A stretch of 64,000 nt of DNA, taken from positions 1 to 64,000 of the forward strand of contig NZ_QJKD01000022.1 in assembly GCF_003201875.1 (NCBI RefSeq). The letters are read 5' to 3'. The notes beneath the pieces were generated by a model. That model did no database searches. It was given only the letters and a program-made list of their open reading frames with translations, and was not told where the DNA came from. Of this stretch, positions 8,488 through 17,426 are shown piece by piece; positions within the stretch are counted from its first letter, which is position 1, and each line of letters opens with the position of its first letter. Origin of the DNA: Hungatella effluvii. GTDB taxonomy: Bacteria; Bacillota; Clostridia; Lachnospirales; Lachnospiraceae. Position numbers and translations under genes: made by a program.

Positions 8488-8844
8488 TTATTTACCCGTA
8501 TTGTTAATCACATATCTGAGCGTGGAAAGCTTTCCCGACATCCGGGACGTCATCGCTGAATACTCGGTGTACGCCTTCCATAAGTCCAGTTCCTCTTTTT
8601 CCACCTGTACGTTATTCCCGTCCGGCCTGGCCTCCGTGTCGTTATCTGTTCCGACGACCGCCTGGTACACAGGACCGTTCCCATCTACCGCCTCTTTTAA
8701 CACCTGCTTAAACTCCACCTTTTTCGCCTTAAAATCCGGTGTCTCCACATTAGCGATGTTATGGCTGGCGACCTGCTGCTTCAGCCACATCGCATCCAGC
8801 CCGCTCTGCAGCGCCCGAAACGCTGCGTCCTCAAATAATGGCAT
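8488..8844 (-). CDS. flgB: Flagellar proximal rod protein FlgB
   Basis: First rod protein on the MS ring/FliE. The 118-residue product contains LQSGLDAMWLKQQVASHNIA followed by NVETPDFKAKKVEF, the typical FlgB N-terminal region, and a C-terminal helix (LWKAYTEYSAMTSRMSGKLS). Length is close to the family norm of about 130. It starts 16 bases after fliS and is followed by flgC, forming a small rod module within the late operon. Confidence 0.94.
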   Translation of the reverse strand: MPLFEDAAFRALQSGLDAMWLKQQVASHNIANVETPDFKAKKVEFKQVLKEAVDGNGPVYQAVVGTDNDTEARPDGNNVQVEKEELDLWKAYTEYSAMTSRMSGKLSTLRYVINNTGK

Positions 8845-8860
8845 ATGTACGCTCCTTATC

Positions 8861-9241
8861 TCATCCGGTATGTCCCATCCGAACCTGCTTATCCGCCTGG
8901 GAAAATGCCTCCTTCAGTTCGGTAATCATGGGGAGGACTTCCTCCACCGGTTCCGGACTCTTCTTAATGTTCGCCTGAAGGATCTGATAGTTAAAATATT
9001 CATAAAGGGAAGCCAGCCCTCCCGACACCTCATACTGGTGATCCAGTGTGGTTGATAAGTGGGTGACGATAGCCTGCGCCTTCTTAAAATGGGCGTTGCT
9101 TCCTTCATAATCGTTCTGTTCCAGGCTCACGAGCCCCTTGTTCAAGCGGTTGATCACCTCGTCAAACAGCAGATTGATCATATCGCCCTGTGTCATGGTC
9201 ATGACAGACTGTTCTTTATATCTTGCATATGGGTTTTGCAT
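8861..9241 (-). CDS. fliS: Flagellin export chaperone FliS
   Basis: Cytoplasmic four-helix chaperone that binds the C terminus of flagellin and delivers it to FlhA. The 126-residue product starts MQNPYARYKEQSVMTMTQGD and continues with LLFDEVINRL, which is typical for FliS, and holds the conserved YFNYQILQANIKKS segment. It follows fliD by 16 bases, the usual fliD-fliS arrangement. Confidence 0.96.
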   Translation of the reverse strand: MQNPYARYKEQSVMTMTQGDMINLLFDEVINRLNKGLVSLEQNDYEGSNAHFKKAQAIVTHLSTTLDHQYEVSGGLASLYEYFNYQILQANIKKSPEPVEEVLPMITELKEAFSQADKQVRMGHTG

Positions 9242-9257
9242 AATGATTACTCCTTTA

Positions 9258-12089
9258 TCATGATGAGAACTGCTGGGTCAGCCAGGAGCTCTGGCTGTTC
9301 ATGTTGGAAATGGCCTGCTCCATGGCGTTAAACTGCTTCCAGTAACGGGTCCTCTCCAGTTCATACTTGGTATTTAACTTCGACAGTGTCTCGGATATGC
9401 GCTTCATCTCATCATAGATCGTGTTGCTGGTAATCAGCACATCCTTGGTACCCGCGTAGCGAACCATGCTTCCCGGACTTCCGCTGCTGACATTCGCTGC
9501 TTCCTTGATCGCCTCCTGCAGCTTTACCGCGACGCCCTGCTCCTTATCCGTAAAAAGCTTCCGGATATTGTCAGCATTTGTCGCCACCATGGACTTTAAC
9601 GTCTCCTCGTCGATGATCAGCTTGCCATTGTCGCGCCAGTTATCGGATGTCTCGATCCCGATATCGTAAAGCGCAAGCCCCGCGTCCTCTACACTGCTGT
9701 AAAGCACCATTCTCATATCACTCAAAAAGCTGGAGACGTTGGAATCGTTATGAAGGAGCCCCTTCTTCGATTTTTCCTCCCAGAGTTCGATCTCCCGGTC
9801 GCTCATCTCTTTCTTCTGGGCGTCTGTCAGCGGGGCGTACTTCTTGTAAGTTGCCTCCTCCGCCACATAGCTGTTCAGCTCTTCAATCAGAGTGTTATAA
9901 TCTTCTACAAAACTCTTTAAACTATCTATTATTTTATCAGTATCCCGAGACGTAGTCAAGCTAATTGGGGGGTCACCGGCACCGGTTGTGCCCGTTAATT
10001 CCATGGTAATTCCATCCAATTCGAAGGTATTGGTATTCCGCTCCATGGTAACGCCGTCGACGGTGATTTTAGCGTTTTGGCCAGCAGTGATTTGGGCGGT
10101 CATTTGGGGGCTGAAAGTGTAGGTATCATTTCCAAACAATTCCTTAATAAACTGGTTGGAAGCAGCGTCCGTACCGGATATTGTGGCAAGCCGGGTTCCA
10201 CCTGTGATAGTCAGTTTGTTATCAGCATATGCTACATTCCCACCGGTTGCATTTTGAATAGCAGCTTTAAGGTCATCAATATTAACAGGACTCCCACTCG
10301 CCATATCAACCGAAATAACTGTTCCATCATGAGTTTTAACATTAATGACGCCCGATCCAGGGACCTGTGATGCAGCGTTCGAAGTAATATTGCCATTTAC
10401 TGGTGAAATCGCTATATTCTCTGCACCAAACAGTTTTTTAATTGCAGCTTTTCCATCATCATTTGTTCCAGAAATACTAATTGTCGTATTTCCACTTATT
10501 TCAATACGGCCATCTGCAGAGTACACTGCTCCAGCACCTAAAGCATTAACTAAATCACTAATTTTACTGCTTTCGGTTAATGTTCTTCCATTAATAAACA
10601 TCGTTCCGGTAAAGCCCGCTGCTCTTAATGAATTACCTGCGCCGAGAAGGTTATTCTCCCCACTCGAGAATCCGAGTATTCCTGCTATTCCATTATCCAA
10701 ATTATCTTGTACAAAGCTGATTTTATGTTCCTTTGAAGCTAAAATAATAGTGTCAATATCGGTACCAGCGTCATTTTTTGTTTCAATTGTAAAACGAACA
10801 GCTTCAGTTCCTAATTTCTTATCAAGTTGAGAGTTTAACGCATCTATCACACTCTGATTCGTCTTATAATTATTAGTCCCGCTTTTTCCTTCCAGCTTGA
10901 TTTCCACAGCGTTACCGTCTACCTGAAATACAAATTTTTTATCATGACCGGCATTTAAGTCCGTTCTGATTGAATCCAAAACTTCAGCCTTTTCACCTGC
11001 CATACGTTTTGAAAACAGTGATGACTGAACTCCCGTCGCATCCACACCAAACATCGTTGTAAGCAACGTTCCATAGGTCTGTGACATACTAATATTTGAG
11101 ATATCGCCAGTCGAAGTCGATTCCATAATAAACTTATCCGACGCCGAAGAATACGACACTTTCACTCCCGCATCGCTGTTATTAATGGCACTGATGACAT
11201 CGCTCAGCGTAGAATTATCCGTCAGCCCCTTGATTGACACACCGTTAATCTCAAACTCGTATCTCCCGCCCTGGGGTTTATTGGCAAAGTTCATGTTTTT
11301 CAGGGAAGTTCCGTAATCGAGCTTATTGGAGAATCCAGTCCCAAATCCAAGATTTTTCACGGTATCCGCATCTCCTGAGGACTGAATAATCACTCTTCTC
11401 GAAGAGTCCACAGAATTGGAGGTTGGATTTCCCGCTGCATCCAACTGCACTAATTCCATGGTTCCGCTATTGCTTCCCGATGCCGGTGTATATTTCATAC
11501 CAACCGCAGTACCGAAATTCCGATACAGCGCCTGGTTAATATTCTTTAACGTGTCCGTATCATCTGCACCTGCCGTAAATGTGATTGTACGATTCACCCC
11601 ATCCAGCGTAGCGGAGAAAGAATATGTACTGCCATTTGTAAACTGGCTTAAATCCGCGCCGCTGCCAACCGGTGCTCCTGTCACATTTCCCGTCGTTTTC
11701 ACAGTACAGGCCGTGGCGAGACGGTCAATCGAGTCAATCTTCATGCTGCTGACCGCATTTCCTGAAACCGATGTGACCTTGATATTCGACGAACTGCTGA
11801 CACCGGTCATGGTATTGTATAAGCTGCTGCTCATCAGGTTCGTGTCGCCGCTTCCATAATAAGAGAAATACTTATCGCTGAAGGTATTGATCTTCGTTAT
11901 GAGGCTGCGGTAGATATCCTGTTTCCACTCCAACTGCTGTTTTAGTCCGGTCTGCTTGTCGATCTTGGACTGGGTTCCTGACAGCATGCTCTGTACCATG
12001 CTTTCCGTATCCATACCGGAGGCAAGCCCTGCTATATAGTTTTTATTGCCGCTGTTGCTGACGGTATTAATCGATGACGTCGATGACAT
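9258..12089 (-). CDS. fliD: Flagellar filament cap protein FliD, enlarged
   Basis: Cap at the filament tip that folds flagellin subunits into place. The N-terminal domain (SGMDTESMVQSML, then KQQLEWKQDIYRSLITKI) and C-terminal domain (DSLKSFVEDYNTLIEELN, then coiled coil to the end) are canonical. At 943 residues the protein is about twice the usual size; the extra length is in the middle (residues about 330-720), made of repeated beta-rich segments of the type TISISGTNDDGKA and ITGGTRLATISGT. The corresponding DNA (about 9900-11100) is visibly richer in A and T than its flanks, suggesting a diversified or acquired surface-exposed domain. Confidence 0.95.
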   Translation of the reverse strand: MSSTSSINTVSNSGNKNYIAGLASGMDTESMVQSMLSGTQSKIDKQTGLKQQLEWKQDIYRSLITKINTFSDKYFSYYGSGDTNLMSSSLYNTMTGVSSSSNIKVTSVSGNAVSSMKIDSIDRLATACTVKTTGNVTGAPVGSGADLSQFTNGSTYSFSATLDGVNRTITFTAGADDTDTLKNINQALYRNFGTAVGMKYTPASGSNSGTMELVQLDAAGNPTSNSVDSSRRVIIQSSGDADTVKNLGFGTGFSNKLDYGTSLKNMNFANKPQGGRYEFEINGVSIKGLTDNSTLSDVISAINNSDAGVKVSYSSASDKFIMESTSTGDISNISMSQTYGTLLTTMFGVDATGVQSSLFSKRMAGEKAEVLDSIRTDLNAGHDKKFVFQVDGNAVEIKLEGKSGTNNYKTNQSVIDALNSQLDKKLGTEAVRFTIETKNDAGTDIDTIILASKEHKISFVQDNLDNGIAGILGFSSGENNLLGAGNSLRAAGFTGTMFINGRTLTESSKISDLVNALGAGAVYSADGRIEISGNTTISISGTNDDGKAAIKKLFGAENIAISPVNGNITSNAASQVPGSGVINVKTHDGTVISVDMASGSPVNIDDLKAAIQNATGGNVAYADNKLTITGGTRLATISGTDAASNQFIKELFGNDTYTFSPQMTAQITAGQNAKITVDGVTMERNTNTFELDGITMELTGTTGAGDPPISLTTSRDTDKIIDSLKSFVEDYNTLIEELNSYVAEEATYKKYAPLTDAQKKEMSDREIELWEEKSKKGLLHNDSNVSSFLSDMRMVLYSSVEDAGLALYDIGIETSDNWRDNGKLIIDEETLKSMVATNADNIRKLFTDKEQGVAVKLQEAIKEAANVSSGSPGSMVRYAGTKDVLITSNTIYDEMKRISETLSKLNTKYELERTRYWKQFNAMEQAISNMNSQSSWLTQQFSS

Positions 12090-12100
12090 CGCGCCTCCCC

Positions 12101-12577
12101 CTATCTTTTCTGATTATAGAGCATGCCCTTCGCTCCCTGGTCCATCTGTTTTAAATATCCTGTAAATTTCGTATTTGTGTTGTTCTTCCTGATTTTCTCC
12201 TGCAGAAGATCCCTGACCCGTTCCATCTCGGCCCGTGCGCCGGGCTCCAGCTCCTGTATTCTCGATATCACACGGAAGATTTCCTGGCCCTCCGAAAAAA
12301 GTGCCTGTTCCTCTTCATTTAATGTCCTGAAATCCCACCTGTTCTTCGAAATCTCATAGAGCCGCCTGCCCTCCGGGGAAAAATGCTTCATCGCCTTCAT
12401 CCGCTCATCAATCCCGTCTATCTCTTCGATCAGGCGCTGCCTGGCCGCGATCCCGGCCTCAAACTCTTCCGCCTCCCTGTATTCCTGCGAGGCGATGCGG
12501 CTGGTCTCCTCCTCATACTGAAGAAAGCAGGCTTTCTTCTCATGGAGAAGTTTCCGCATCTCATCAAGCATCTCCAT
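12101..12577 (-). CDS. Coiled-coil protein between csrA and fliD, possible FliT/FlgN-type chaperone
   Basis: I do not recognise this 158-residue protein with certainty. It is highly charged and helical throughout, without membrane segments (for example EEETSRIASQEYREAEEFEA and EMERVRDLLQEKIRKNN), with an end that resembles FlgN/FliT-type export chaperones (NTNTKFTGYLKQMDQGAKG). It overlaps the csrA 3' end by 14 bases and is followed by fliD at 12 bases. A chaperone for FliD or a hook-filament junction protein is the natural guess, since FliD usually has a FliT-like partner encoded next to it. A separate flgN-like gene exists at 16423-16869. Confidence 0.6.
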   Translation of the reverse strand: MEMLDEMRKLLHEKKACFLQYEEETSRIASQEYREAEEFEAGIAARQRLIEEIDGIDERMKAMKHFSPEGRRLYEISKNRWDFRTLNEEEQALFSEGQEIFRVISRIQELEPGARAEMERVRDLLQEKIRKNNTNTKFTGYLKQMDQGAKGMLYNQKR

Positions 12578-12842
12578 GATTTTCCTCCTGCTTCTCTTCC
12601 TCTTCTTCGGCCGTCATTGCCCGTAAATTTCTGGACAACTGGAACACCTTTAATAAATCGACCTTATCCGATGCCTCTTTATTATTCTCAACCGTCAAAT
12701 ACAGCTCTGTACGGCAGATCTTCATATCCTCGGGAGCCGATATACCCAGACGCACCTTGTCTCCCTTTACCTCGGTAACGAATATCTCGATATCGTCGCC
12801 GATTTTGATTGATTCGCCCTTTTTTCTGGATAGTATCAGCAT
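12564..12842 (-). CDS. csrA: Translational regulator CsrA with extended acidic tail
   Basis: Small dimeric RNA-binding protein that represses translation by binding GGA motifs at ribosome binding sites. The start MLILSRKKGESIKIGDDIEI and the RNA-contact region VRLGISAPEDMKICRTELYL are canonical. The protein is 92 residues, longer than the usual 61-75; the extra C-terminal part is helical and ends in a run of glutamates (EEEEEKQEENHGDA). It overlaps the fliW stop by 7 bases. In Bacillus, FliW sequesters CsrA and flagellin sequesters FliW; a matching CsrA site is on the flagellin mRNA here (22854-22863). Confidence 0.95.
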   Translation of the reverse strand: MLILSRKKGESIKIGDDIEIFVTEVKGDKVRLGISAPEDMKICRTELYLTVENNKEASDKVDLLKVFQLSRNLRAMTAEEEEEKQEENHGDA

Positions 12843-13282
12843 ACGTCATCCCCCGCTTCCTCATTGAAAATGGGCTGTCGTATGGCGTAATCCTGTTCCA
12901 GAATCACCTGTACCGCCAGATTCGTCTTGTGGTTAATGATAATCGGGCTCTTTAAATTGACTGTAGATTTGCGGAAGGTTTCCCCTATGACCATGAGGAC
13001 CCAGCAGTCTAAATCGTCCTCGGGCACTGCCTGAAGCATGATCAGAACGTCCTGCATGACCACCGGTGCGTAATCCCGCCTTACCTCCAGGGGATTCAGC
13101 ATGATAAAGCAGACACTCTTCTGTTCAATCGACTGCAGCCAGCAGATTCCATTTCCCATGTTGGAATCATTGACCAGAACGAACTGGGTGAACTCCTCAA
13201 AGCCAAAGATCGGCTGCTTAAACGTTATGATATTTTTCTCTTCTATTTCGAGGATTCCAAAATCTCTTGTCTCTATCTTCAA
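12836..13282 (-). CDS. fliW: Flagellar assembly factor FliW
   Basis: Beta-barrel protein that antagonises CsrA allosterically and is itself bound by flagellin, coupling flagellin export to translation. The 148-residue product has the FliW features: an early GILEIEEKNIITF segment, then IFGFEEFTQFVLVND, WLQSIEQKSVCFIMLNP, and the C-terminal NLKSPIIINHKTNLAVQVIL. It lies immediately before csrA with a 7-base overlap, the conserved pairing. Confidence 0.96.
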   Translation of the reverse strand: MKIETRDFGILEIEEKNIITFKQPIFGFEEFTQFVLVNDSNMGNGICWLQSIEQKSVCFIMLNPLEVRRDYAPVVMQDVLIMLQAVPEDDLDCWVLMVIGETFRKSTVNLKSPIIINHKTNLAVQVILEQDYAIRQPIFNEEAGDDVC

Positions 13283-13309
13283 GTTTTTCCCTCCGCATCT
13301 TTCACCATG

Positions 13310-13900
13310 TTATTCTTCATAAGCCGGATTTGCACTCGGCGGAACGTACATGGGGTCACCTATGTACTCGATATCCACTCTTGGATACTGCTCCACATTT
13401 ACATTCAGCTCGCCCGGCACGTAGACCGATTCCGTCTTCTGTACCTTCGGCTCGAAATTCACGGAGGCCGGTGCGAAATCAATGGCCAGATCCGCCGGAG
13501 TCCAGGAAATATCCGTTCCCACGGAAGGGATAAATCCGATTCCTGTCGTCACATTCGTCTGCGCGAGCATCTGATTTTTCATGATATCCGCCACGGTGAC
13601 TCCATCCTGAATCTGCATCATCTGGTTGCCGACTCTCGAATACTGGGCTGTCGCATCGGCGGCGGCCTTCAGCCCCGCCTGGGCCGCATCACTCATCAGT
13701 CCCCTGGCCGTCTTAAATCCCATGCTGTCTCTGGAACGTGAGGTATCAATATTTACTTTAATATTTTCAGATTTCATATTCAGGCGCCCCGGGTTCTGTA
13801 TGATGCCGATCTCCGGGTCCGGAATCTCGCTGTCCAGTCTGGCCCGCTGCGACGTCATAGACAACCTGATGGGCGTTGTCGTAATTTTCAATACATTCAT
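13310..13900 (-). CDS. DUF6470 family protein (YviE-like)
   Basis: A 196-residue protein without signal or membrane segments. It begins with MNVLKITTTPIRLSMTSQRA, then IPDPEIGIIQNPGRLNM, features of the DUF6470 family that is encoded between flgL and fliW in many Firmicutes (yviE in Bacillus). The second half (ADLAIDFAPASVNFEPK) is typical too. Function is unknown. The gene sits 24 bases past flgL and 27 before fliW, so the neighbourhood is fully conserved; a role in late flagellar assembly is inferred only from context. Confidence 0.85.
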   Translation of the reverse strand: MNVLKITTTPIRLSMTSQRARLDSEIPDPEIGIIQNPGRLNMKSENIKVNIDTSRSRDSMGFKTARGLMSDAAQAGLKAAADATAQYSRVGNQMMQIQDGVTVADIMKNQMLAQTNVTTGIGFIPSVGTDISWTPADLAIDFAPASVNFEPKVQKTESVYVPGELNVNVEQYPRVDIEYIGDPMYVPPSANPAYEE

Positions 13901-13924
13901 GTCATGACACCTCTTCTCCTGATA

Positions 13925-14908
13925 TTATTTCATGAAATCAAAAATCGAGGGTGGTATGATGCTGGATCCAAGCTGCAGGGTTACCATCCAGGCTGTTTCA
14001 TAAGACTTGTTATTGACGGCCTCCGTCTCCACGCTTACCGCCTCCAGATTCTTCTGGGTCTCCTTGAGATTGACAAGGCCGCTCTCCAGACGATCCTTCG
14101 TGCGGTCTAAAAGCTTTTCCCTGGTACCGATCTCAGAGGTTGCTATCGATATATTGCTCTGCTTCTTCTTAAGCTGTGTGAGCGTGTCCATGGCGCCGCT
14201 CTTATCTCCGTCCTTCAACTGACCTTCCATCTTTCCGATCAGGCTGTACAGGTTATTGGGGAGTCCCTGATCATCGGTACCATAGCCCAGCACATCGACG
14301 CCCGATGTGGAAATCCGGATTCCGGTTCCCGCCGTATTCGTGCCGCTGGCGTAGGTTCCGAAGCCAATATCCAGATAAACCGGTTTATTTTCATTGAAAT
14401 GGGTAGCCGGATCATCCGGATCATAGGCGTCTACCGCCTTGCCGTTAAACAGCAGATTTCCATCCGCATCCACCGTAAATGGCGCCTCCCCGTTTGCCGA
14501 ACCGGAAAACAGGAATTTATCTCCATATCTGGCATTCATGGTCTGAAGAATCTCTTCCTTCAGTCCTCCCAGCTCCTCGGCAATCGCATCCAGACTGTCC
14601 TGGCTGCTGGCGCCTCCCGCCCTGGTTGCCTTCTCGAAAACGGTCTCCAGTATAGAATTAATCGTTGCAATATTGGAATCCGCCGTGTCCAGCTCCCCCA
14701 CTGCATTTTTTACTGTATTGATGTGTTCTTCGCTCCTGGCGATCTGATCACGCACGGTAAATGCCTTGGCTGCGGCCGCCGGGTCCTCGGAAACGTGATT
14801 ATACTGCCTCTGAGAAGTCAGCTTCAGGTTTGAGGATGCCAGATTTGCTACATTTCTCTGGAGGTTCCTGTTATACATTGCCGTCATCATATTTTCTGTA
14901 ATTCTCAT
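13925..14908 (-). CDS. flgL: Hook-filament junction protein FlgL
   Basis: Second junction protein (HAP3). The 327-residue product starts MRITENMMTAMYNRNLQRNV and has the flagellin-like N-terminal helix with LTSQRQYNHVSEDPAAAAKA. The D0-type helix at the C terminus (NLKETQKNLEAVSVETEAVN) is also flagellin-like. A variable middle with KFLFSGSANGEAPF is typical for FlgL. It begins 10 bases after flgK ends. Confidence 0.95.
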   Translation of the reverse strand: MRITENMMTAMYNRNLQRNVANLASSNLKLTSQRQYNHVSEDPAAAAKAFTVRDQIARSEEHINTVKNAVGELDTADSNIATINSILETVFEKATRAGGASSQDSLDAIAEELGGLKEEILQTMNARYGDKFLFSGSANGEAPFTVDADGNLLFNGKAVDAYDPDDPATHFNENKPVYLDIGFGTYASGTNTAGTGIRISTSGVDVLGYGTDDQGLPNNLYSLIGKMEGQLKDGDKSGAMDTLTQLKKKQSNISIATSEIGTREKLLDRTKDRLESGLVNLKETQKNLEAVSVETEAVNNKSYETAWMVTLQLGSSIIPPSIFDFMK

Positions 14909-14918
14909 ATGCCCCTCT

Positions 14919-16394
14919 TTACCTTCCTACCAACCCCATCTGGTTGATAATCATATCCAGCTGTTCATCCATGGTTGTCATCAGTCTTCCCAGTGCCGAG
15001 TATGCCTTATTATAGGTCATCATGTTAATGCCTTCTTCATTCAGTGACACTCCCGACACGCCCATGCGGTCCGATTCCACGCTCTCCGCAATTGCAAGAG
15101 ACGCCTTGAGCCTGGAGTCATTGGTCTTTTTATCGGTTCCCAGTGTATTGGTGTATCCCGTGATAAACTCACTGAAGGTCCCAGTAAATTTGTCACTGCC
15201 TTCCCCGAACTCAAAATCCTTCTCCATAGCCGCTTTCATGGCGAGAATATCCTCATTATCGAGATCTCCATCCGGATTCTTTTTTCGGATAATATAGGCG
15301 GAATCCTTTGTCCACATATCACTGATCCGGATATTGCCGGCGCTGACCTTTCCATTAAAATCCCCCTGGATAAGAGTCTTAAACGGTCCCGGCTTATTTG
15401 GATCATCCTCGTGAACCATGCTGTTAAATACATTGGCCATGGTCTGCGCAAAATCGTCCAGTTTACGCTCATAGTAGGGAATTCCTGCGTTCAATGAATT
15501 ATTGCCGGTCAGCATATCTTCAAATCCCTTGATCGCTCCCGCCCCCAGATTGGCCGTCGTCCCGTCTCCCCAGGAAAGCGAGGTTCCATCCAGTCCGATT
15601 CTCACCGCATCGTTGCTGTAATTTCCGCCGTTGGCGTCGACCACCAGCTTCCCGCCCAGCTTCACCTGAATTCTTCCCTGATCCAGTGAAATGACTTCCA
15701 GCTTCCCGTATCGTGACAAATCGTCGAGAATGGTATTTCTCTGATCCAGAAGATCATTCGGGCCGTAGTTCACGCCGTCGTAATCGTCGTTGACAAATAT
15801 CTCGTGGGCGATGGACTTATTCAAATCGCTGAGCTGTTTTAACTTCGTGTTAATGTCATCCACAGCAATAGACAGATCATTTTTCGTCTGTTCCTCCAGA
15901 CTTTTTAAATTGGTATCATATTCATTCAGCACCTGGGTAATGCCCTTAAATGCATTCAGCACAATATTGGCGTTGGTCTCCTGATACGGATGCTGGCTGA
16001 AATCCGCCAGCGCCTGAGAAAGCACGGTAAGTGCATCCTTGATACCGGTCCCTTCCACCTCGGGATCACTCAAGATACCTTCCATCTGCTCCATGACAGC
16101 GGCCTTCTGGTCGAAATAACCCACATCCGAATACTGCTCCCGGAATTTCGTGTCCAGGTAGGGATTTCTGATCTGGCTCACACCGCTTGCGTCCACGCCC
16201 TGGCCAGCCAGCGGTATGGAGCTGTACTGGAACCTGTCACTTCCGTAAACCTGTACGGAAACGGTATCGAGGCGCTGTCTCGTATAGCCCTTTGTATTGA
16301 TATTGCTGATGTTGTTGCCGATGATATCGAGAGCCTTCTGGTTCACCATCAGCCCGCGTTTGGCCGTTTCCAGCCCCATAAATGTCGGTCTCAA
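14919..16394 (-). CDS. flgK: Hook-filament junction protein FlgK
   Basis: First junction protein (HAP1). The N terminus MRPTFMGLETAKRGLMVNQK, then LDIIGNNISNINTKGYTRQR, is canonical, as are QNPYLDTKFREQ-like residues (IRNPYLDTKFREQYSDVGYF) and the C-terminal region GVSGVSLNEEGINMMTYNKA ending in the helical segment MDEQLDMIINQMG. Length 491 is within the normal range. It lies between flgN and flgL in the late operon. Confidence 0.96.
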   Translation of the reverse strand: MRPTFMGLETAKRGLMVNQKALDIIGNNISNINTKGYTRQRLDTVSVQVYGSDRFQYSSIPLAGQGVDASGVSQIRNPYLDTKFREQYSDVGYFDQKAAVMEQMEGILSDPEVEGTGIKDALTVLSQALADFSQHPYQETNANIVLNAFKGITQVLNEYDTNLKSLEEQTKNDLSIAVDDINTKLKQLSDLNKSIAHEIFVNDDYDGVNYGPNDLLDQRNTILDDLSRYGKLEVISLDQGRIQVKLGGKLVVDANGGNYSNDAVRIGLDGTSLSWGDGTTANLGAGAIKGFEDMLTGNNSLNAGIPYYERKLDDFAQTMANVFNSMVHEDDPNKPGPFKTLIQGDFNGKVSAGNIRISDMWTKDSAYIIRKKNPDGDLDNEDILAMKAAMEKDFEFGEGSDKFTGTFSEFITGYTNTLGTDKKTNDSRLKASLAIAESVESDRMGVSGVSLNEEGINMMTYNKAYSALGRLMTTMDEQLDMIINQMGLVGR

Positions 16395-16422
16395 TTCTTC
16401 ACTCTCCTATACCGGTCTCCCA

Positions 16423-16869
16423 TCAGACCTTTTTCTCAAACCGCTGGCCTTTGGGTCCCACTGTCTTCCCGTAGATACCGGTTGGATTTCCCACCATCCG
16501 CGCATCCAGTCCCATCTTTTCCAATTCCGATTTTGCCAGGCTTTCCGCCTTTTCATTATAAAAACGGATATTACCGATCGCCCCATCCAAACGCCGGTAT
16601 AAGTCTGTCAGCTGTTTCCGTTCCTCTCCGCTGCACGACTCCGCGACCTCCTGCAGTGTCTTTCCGGTAAGCCCTGTTCTCGCAAACAGTTCCTGACGTC
16701 TCTGTTCCATATTCTGAAGCTGTTTATCCATGGCCTGCTGCATCATGATGGATTCCTCGATCTTGTCAAGTTCCTTTGTCATCAGAAGTCCCAGTTTTTC
16801 CACCTGCTTCTGTTCCATTTTTTCAAACATTTCTGTATATTCCGTCAGAAAACGAATTATTTCTTCCAA
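16423..16869 (-). CDS. flgN: FlgN-family flagellar export chaperone
   Basis: Cytoplasmic helical chaperone for FlgK and FlgL. The 148-residue protein is a long coiled coil of the FlgN type (EKLGLLMTKELDKIEESIMM, then QNMEQRRQELFARTGL, where the ExR.xLF-like motif is a FlgN hallmark), ending in a proline/glycine-rich tail with YGKTVGPKGQRFEKKV. It is placed between flgM and flgK as in other Firmicutes. Confidence 0.88.
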   Translation of the reverse strand: MEEIIRFLTEYTEMFEKMEQKQVEKLGLLMTKELDKIEESIMMQQAMDKQLQNMEQRRQELFARTGLTGKTLQEVAESCSGEERKQLTDLYRRLDGAIGNIRFYNEKAESLAKSELEKMGLDARMVGNPTGIYGKTVGPKGQRFEKKV

Positions 16870-16882
16870 TATTTTTCCCTCT

Positions 16883-17185
16883 CTATAAACCGCTCATCAG
16901 CCTTTTCGCAATCTGTTCCGCCGACACCTGGTACGTGCCTTCGGACACCTGCTGTTTTAACGCCGCGATCTTATCCGCCGGGGCGCCCTCGTCCATGGAC
17001 TTCCTAAGCGTCGCCGCAAATGACGATGCCTCGCTCTTTTTCGCGCCGTCACTGCTGATGCAGATGGCGTCACCACGCATTTTTTTATCGGCCGATGCCG
17101 GGACAGAAACGGATTTTTCTGTATGCCTGCCACTGTTTACCGCATTTTGATAAACGGAATAATTCCTCGTAACCTTCACATCCAT
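16883..17185 (-). CDS. flgM: Anti-sigma-28 factor FlgM
   Basis: Binds and inhibits FliA until it is exported through the completed hook-basal body. The 100-residue product has a disordered N-terminal half and a helical C-terminal half ending DKIAALKQQVSEGTYQVSAE followed by QIAKRLMSGL, the FlgM sigma-binding signature. The mid-protein DAICISSDGAKKSE corresponds to the conserved D.I.IS motif. First gene of the late operon, directly behind a near-consensus sigma-28 promoter, so its own synthesis would depend on the sigma factor it controls. Confidence 0.94.
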   Translation of the reverse strand: MDVKVTRNYSVYQNAVNSGRHTEKSVSVPASADKKMRGDAICISSDGAKKSEASSFAATLRKSMDEGAPADKIAALKQQVSEGTYQVSAEQIAKRLMSGL

Positions 17186-17234
17186 ATCCCCGACTTCCTT
17201 TCTCTCACTGATTGTTCTGCTAACTCTATAATAT

Positions 17235-17261
17235 TTATCGGACGGTATCCCGGAAACTTTA
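17235..17261 (-). promoter_or_regulatory. Sigma-28 promoter for flgM operon
   Basis: On the minus strand: TAAAGTTT (17254-17261), 11 bases, TCCGATAA (17235-17242). This differs from the FliA consensus TAAAGTTT-N11-GCCGATAA by a single base. It is about 50 bases before the flgM start. Confidence 0.9.
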
Positions 17262-17326
17262 TAGTTTGAGGGATATTTTTTTAGTTTTTTTTGAATTTAT
17301 TGGCGGGTTGACGCACTTTTATGGAT

Positions 17327-17405
17327 AAAAAAACGAACCTGCTGCGGCAGGAGGGCTCAGAGAATGAATTCTAAGGCCGGCGCCGTTTGACTGGTTCGTT
17401 TTTGA
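17327..17405 (-). terminator. Terminator after the parA-comFB transcript
   Basis: Complementary arms around 17329-17341 and 17391-17403 (AAAACGAACCAG pairs with CAGGTTCGTTTT on the minus strand), with a long internal loop and a T-run after the second arm. It separates parA-comFB from the flgM promoter and could act in both directions. Confidence 0.65.
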
Positions 17406-17426
17406 GATAGTTTGTTTTGAAGTGAT

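Noticed and set aside
9466..11859. Several plus-strand ORFs opposite fliD
   Set aside because: All lie antisense to the well-supported fliD frame and have no ribosome binding sites.
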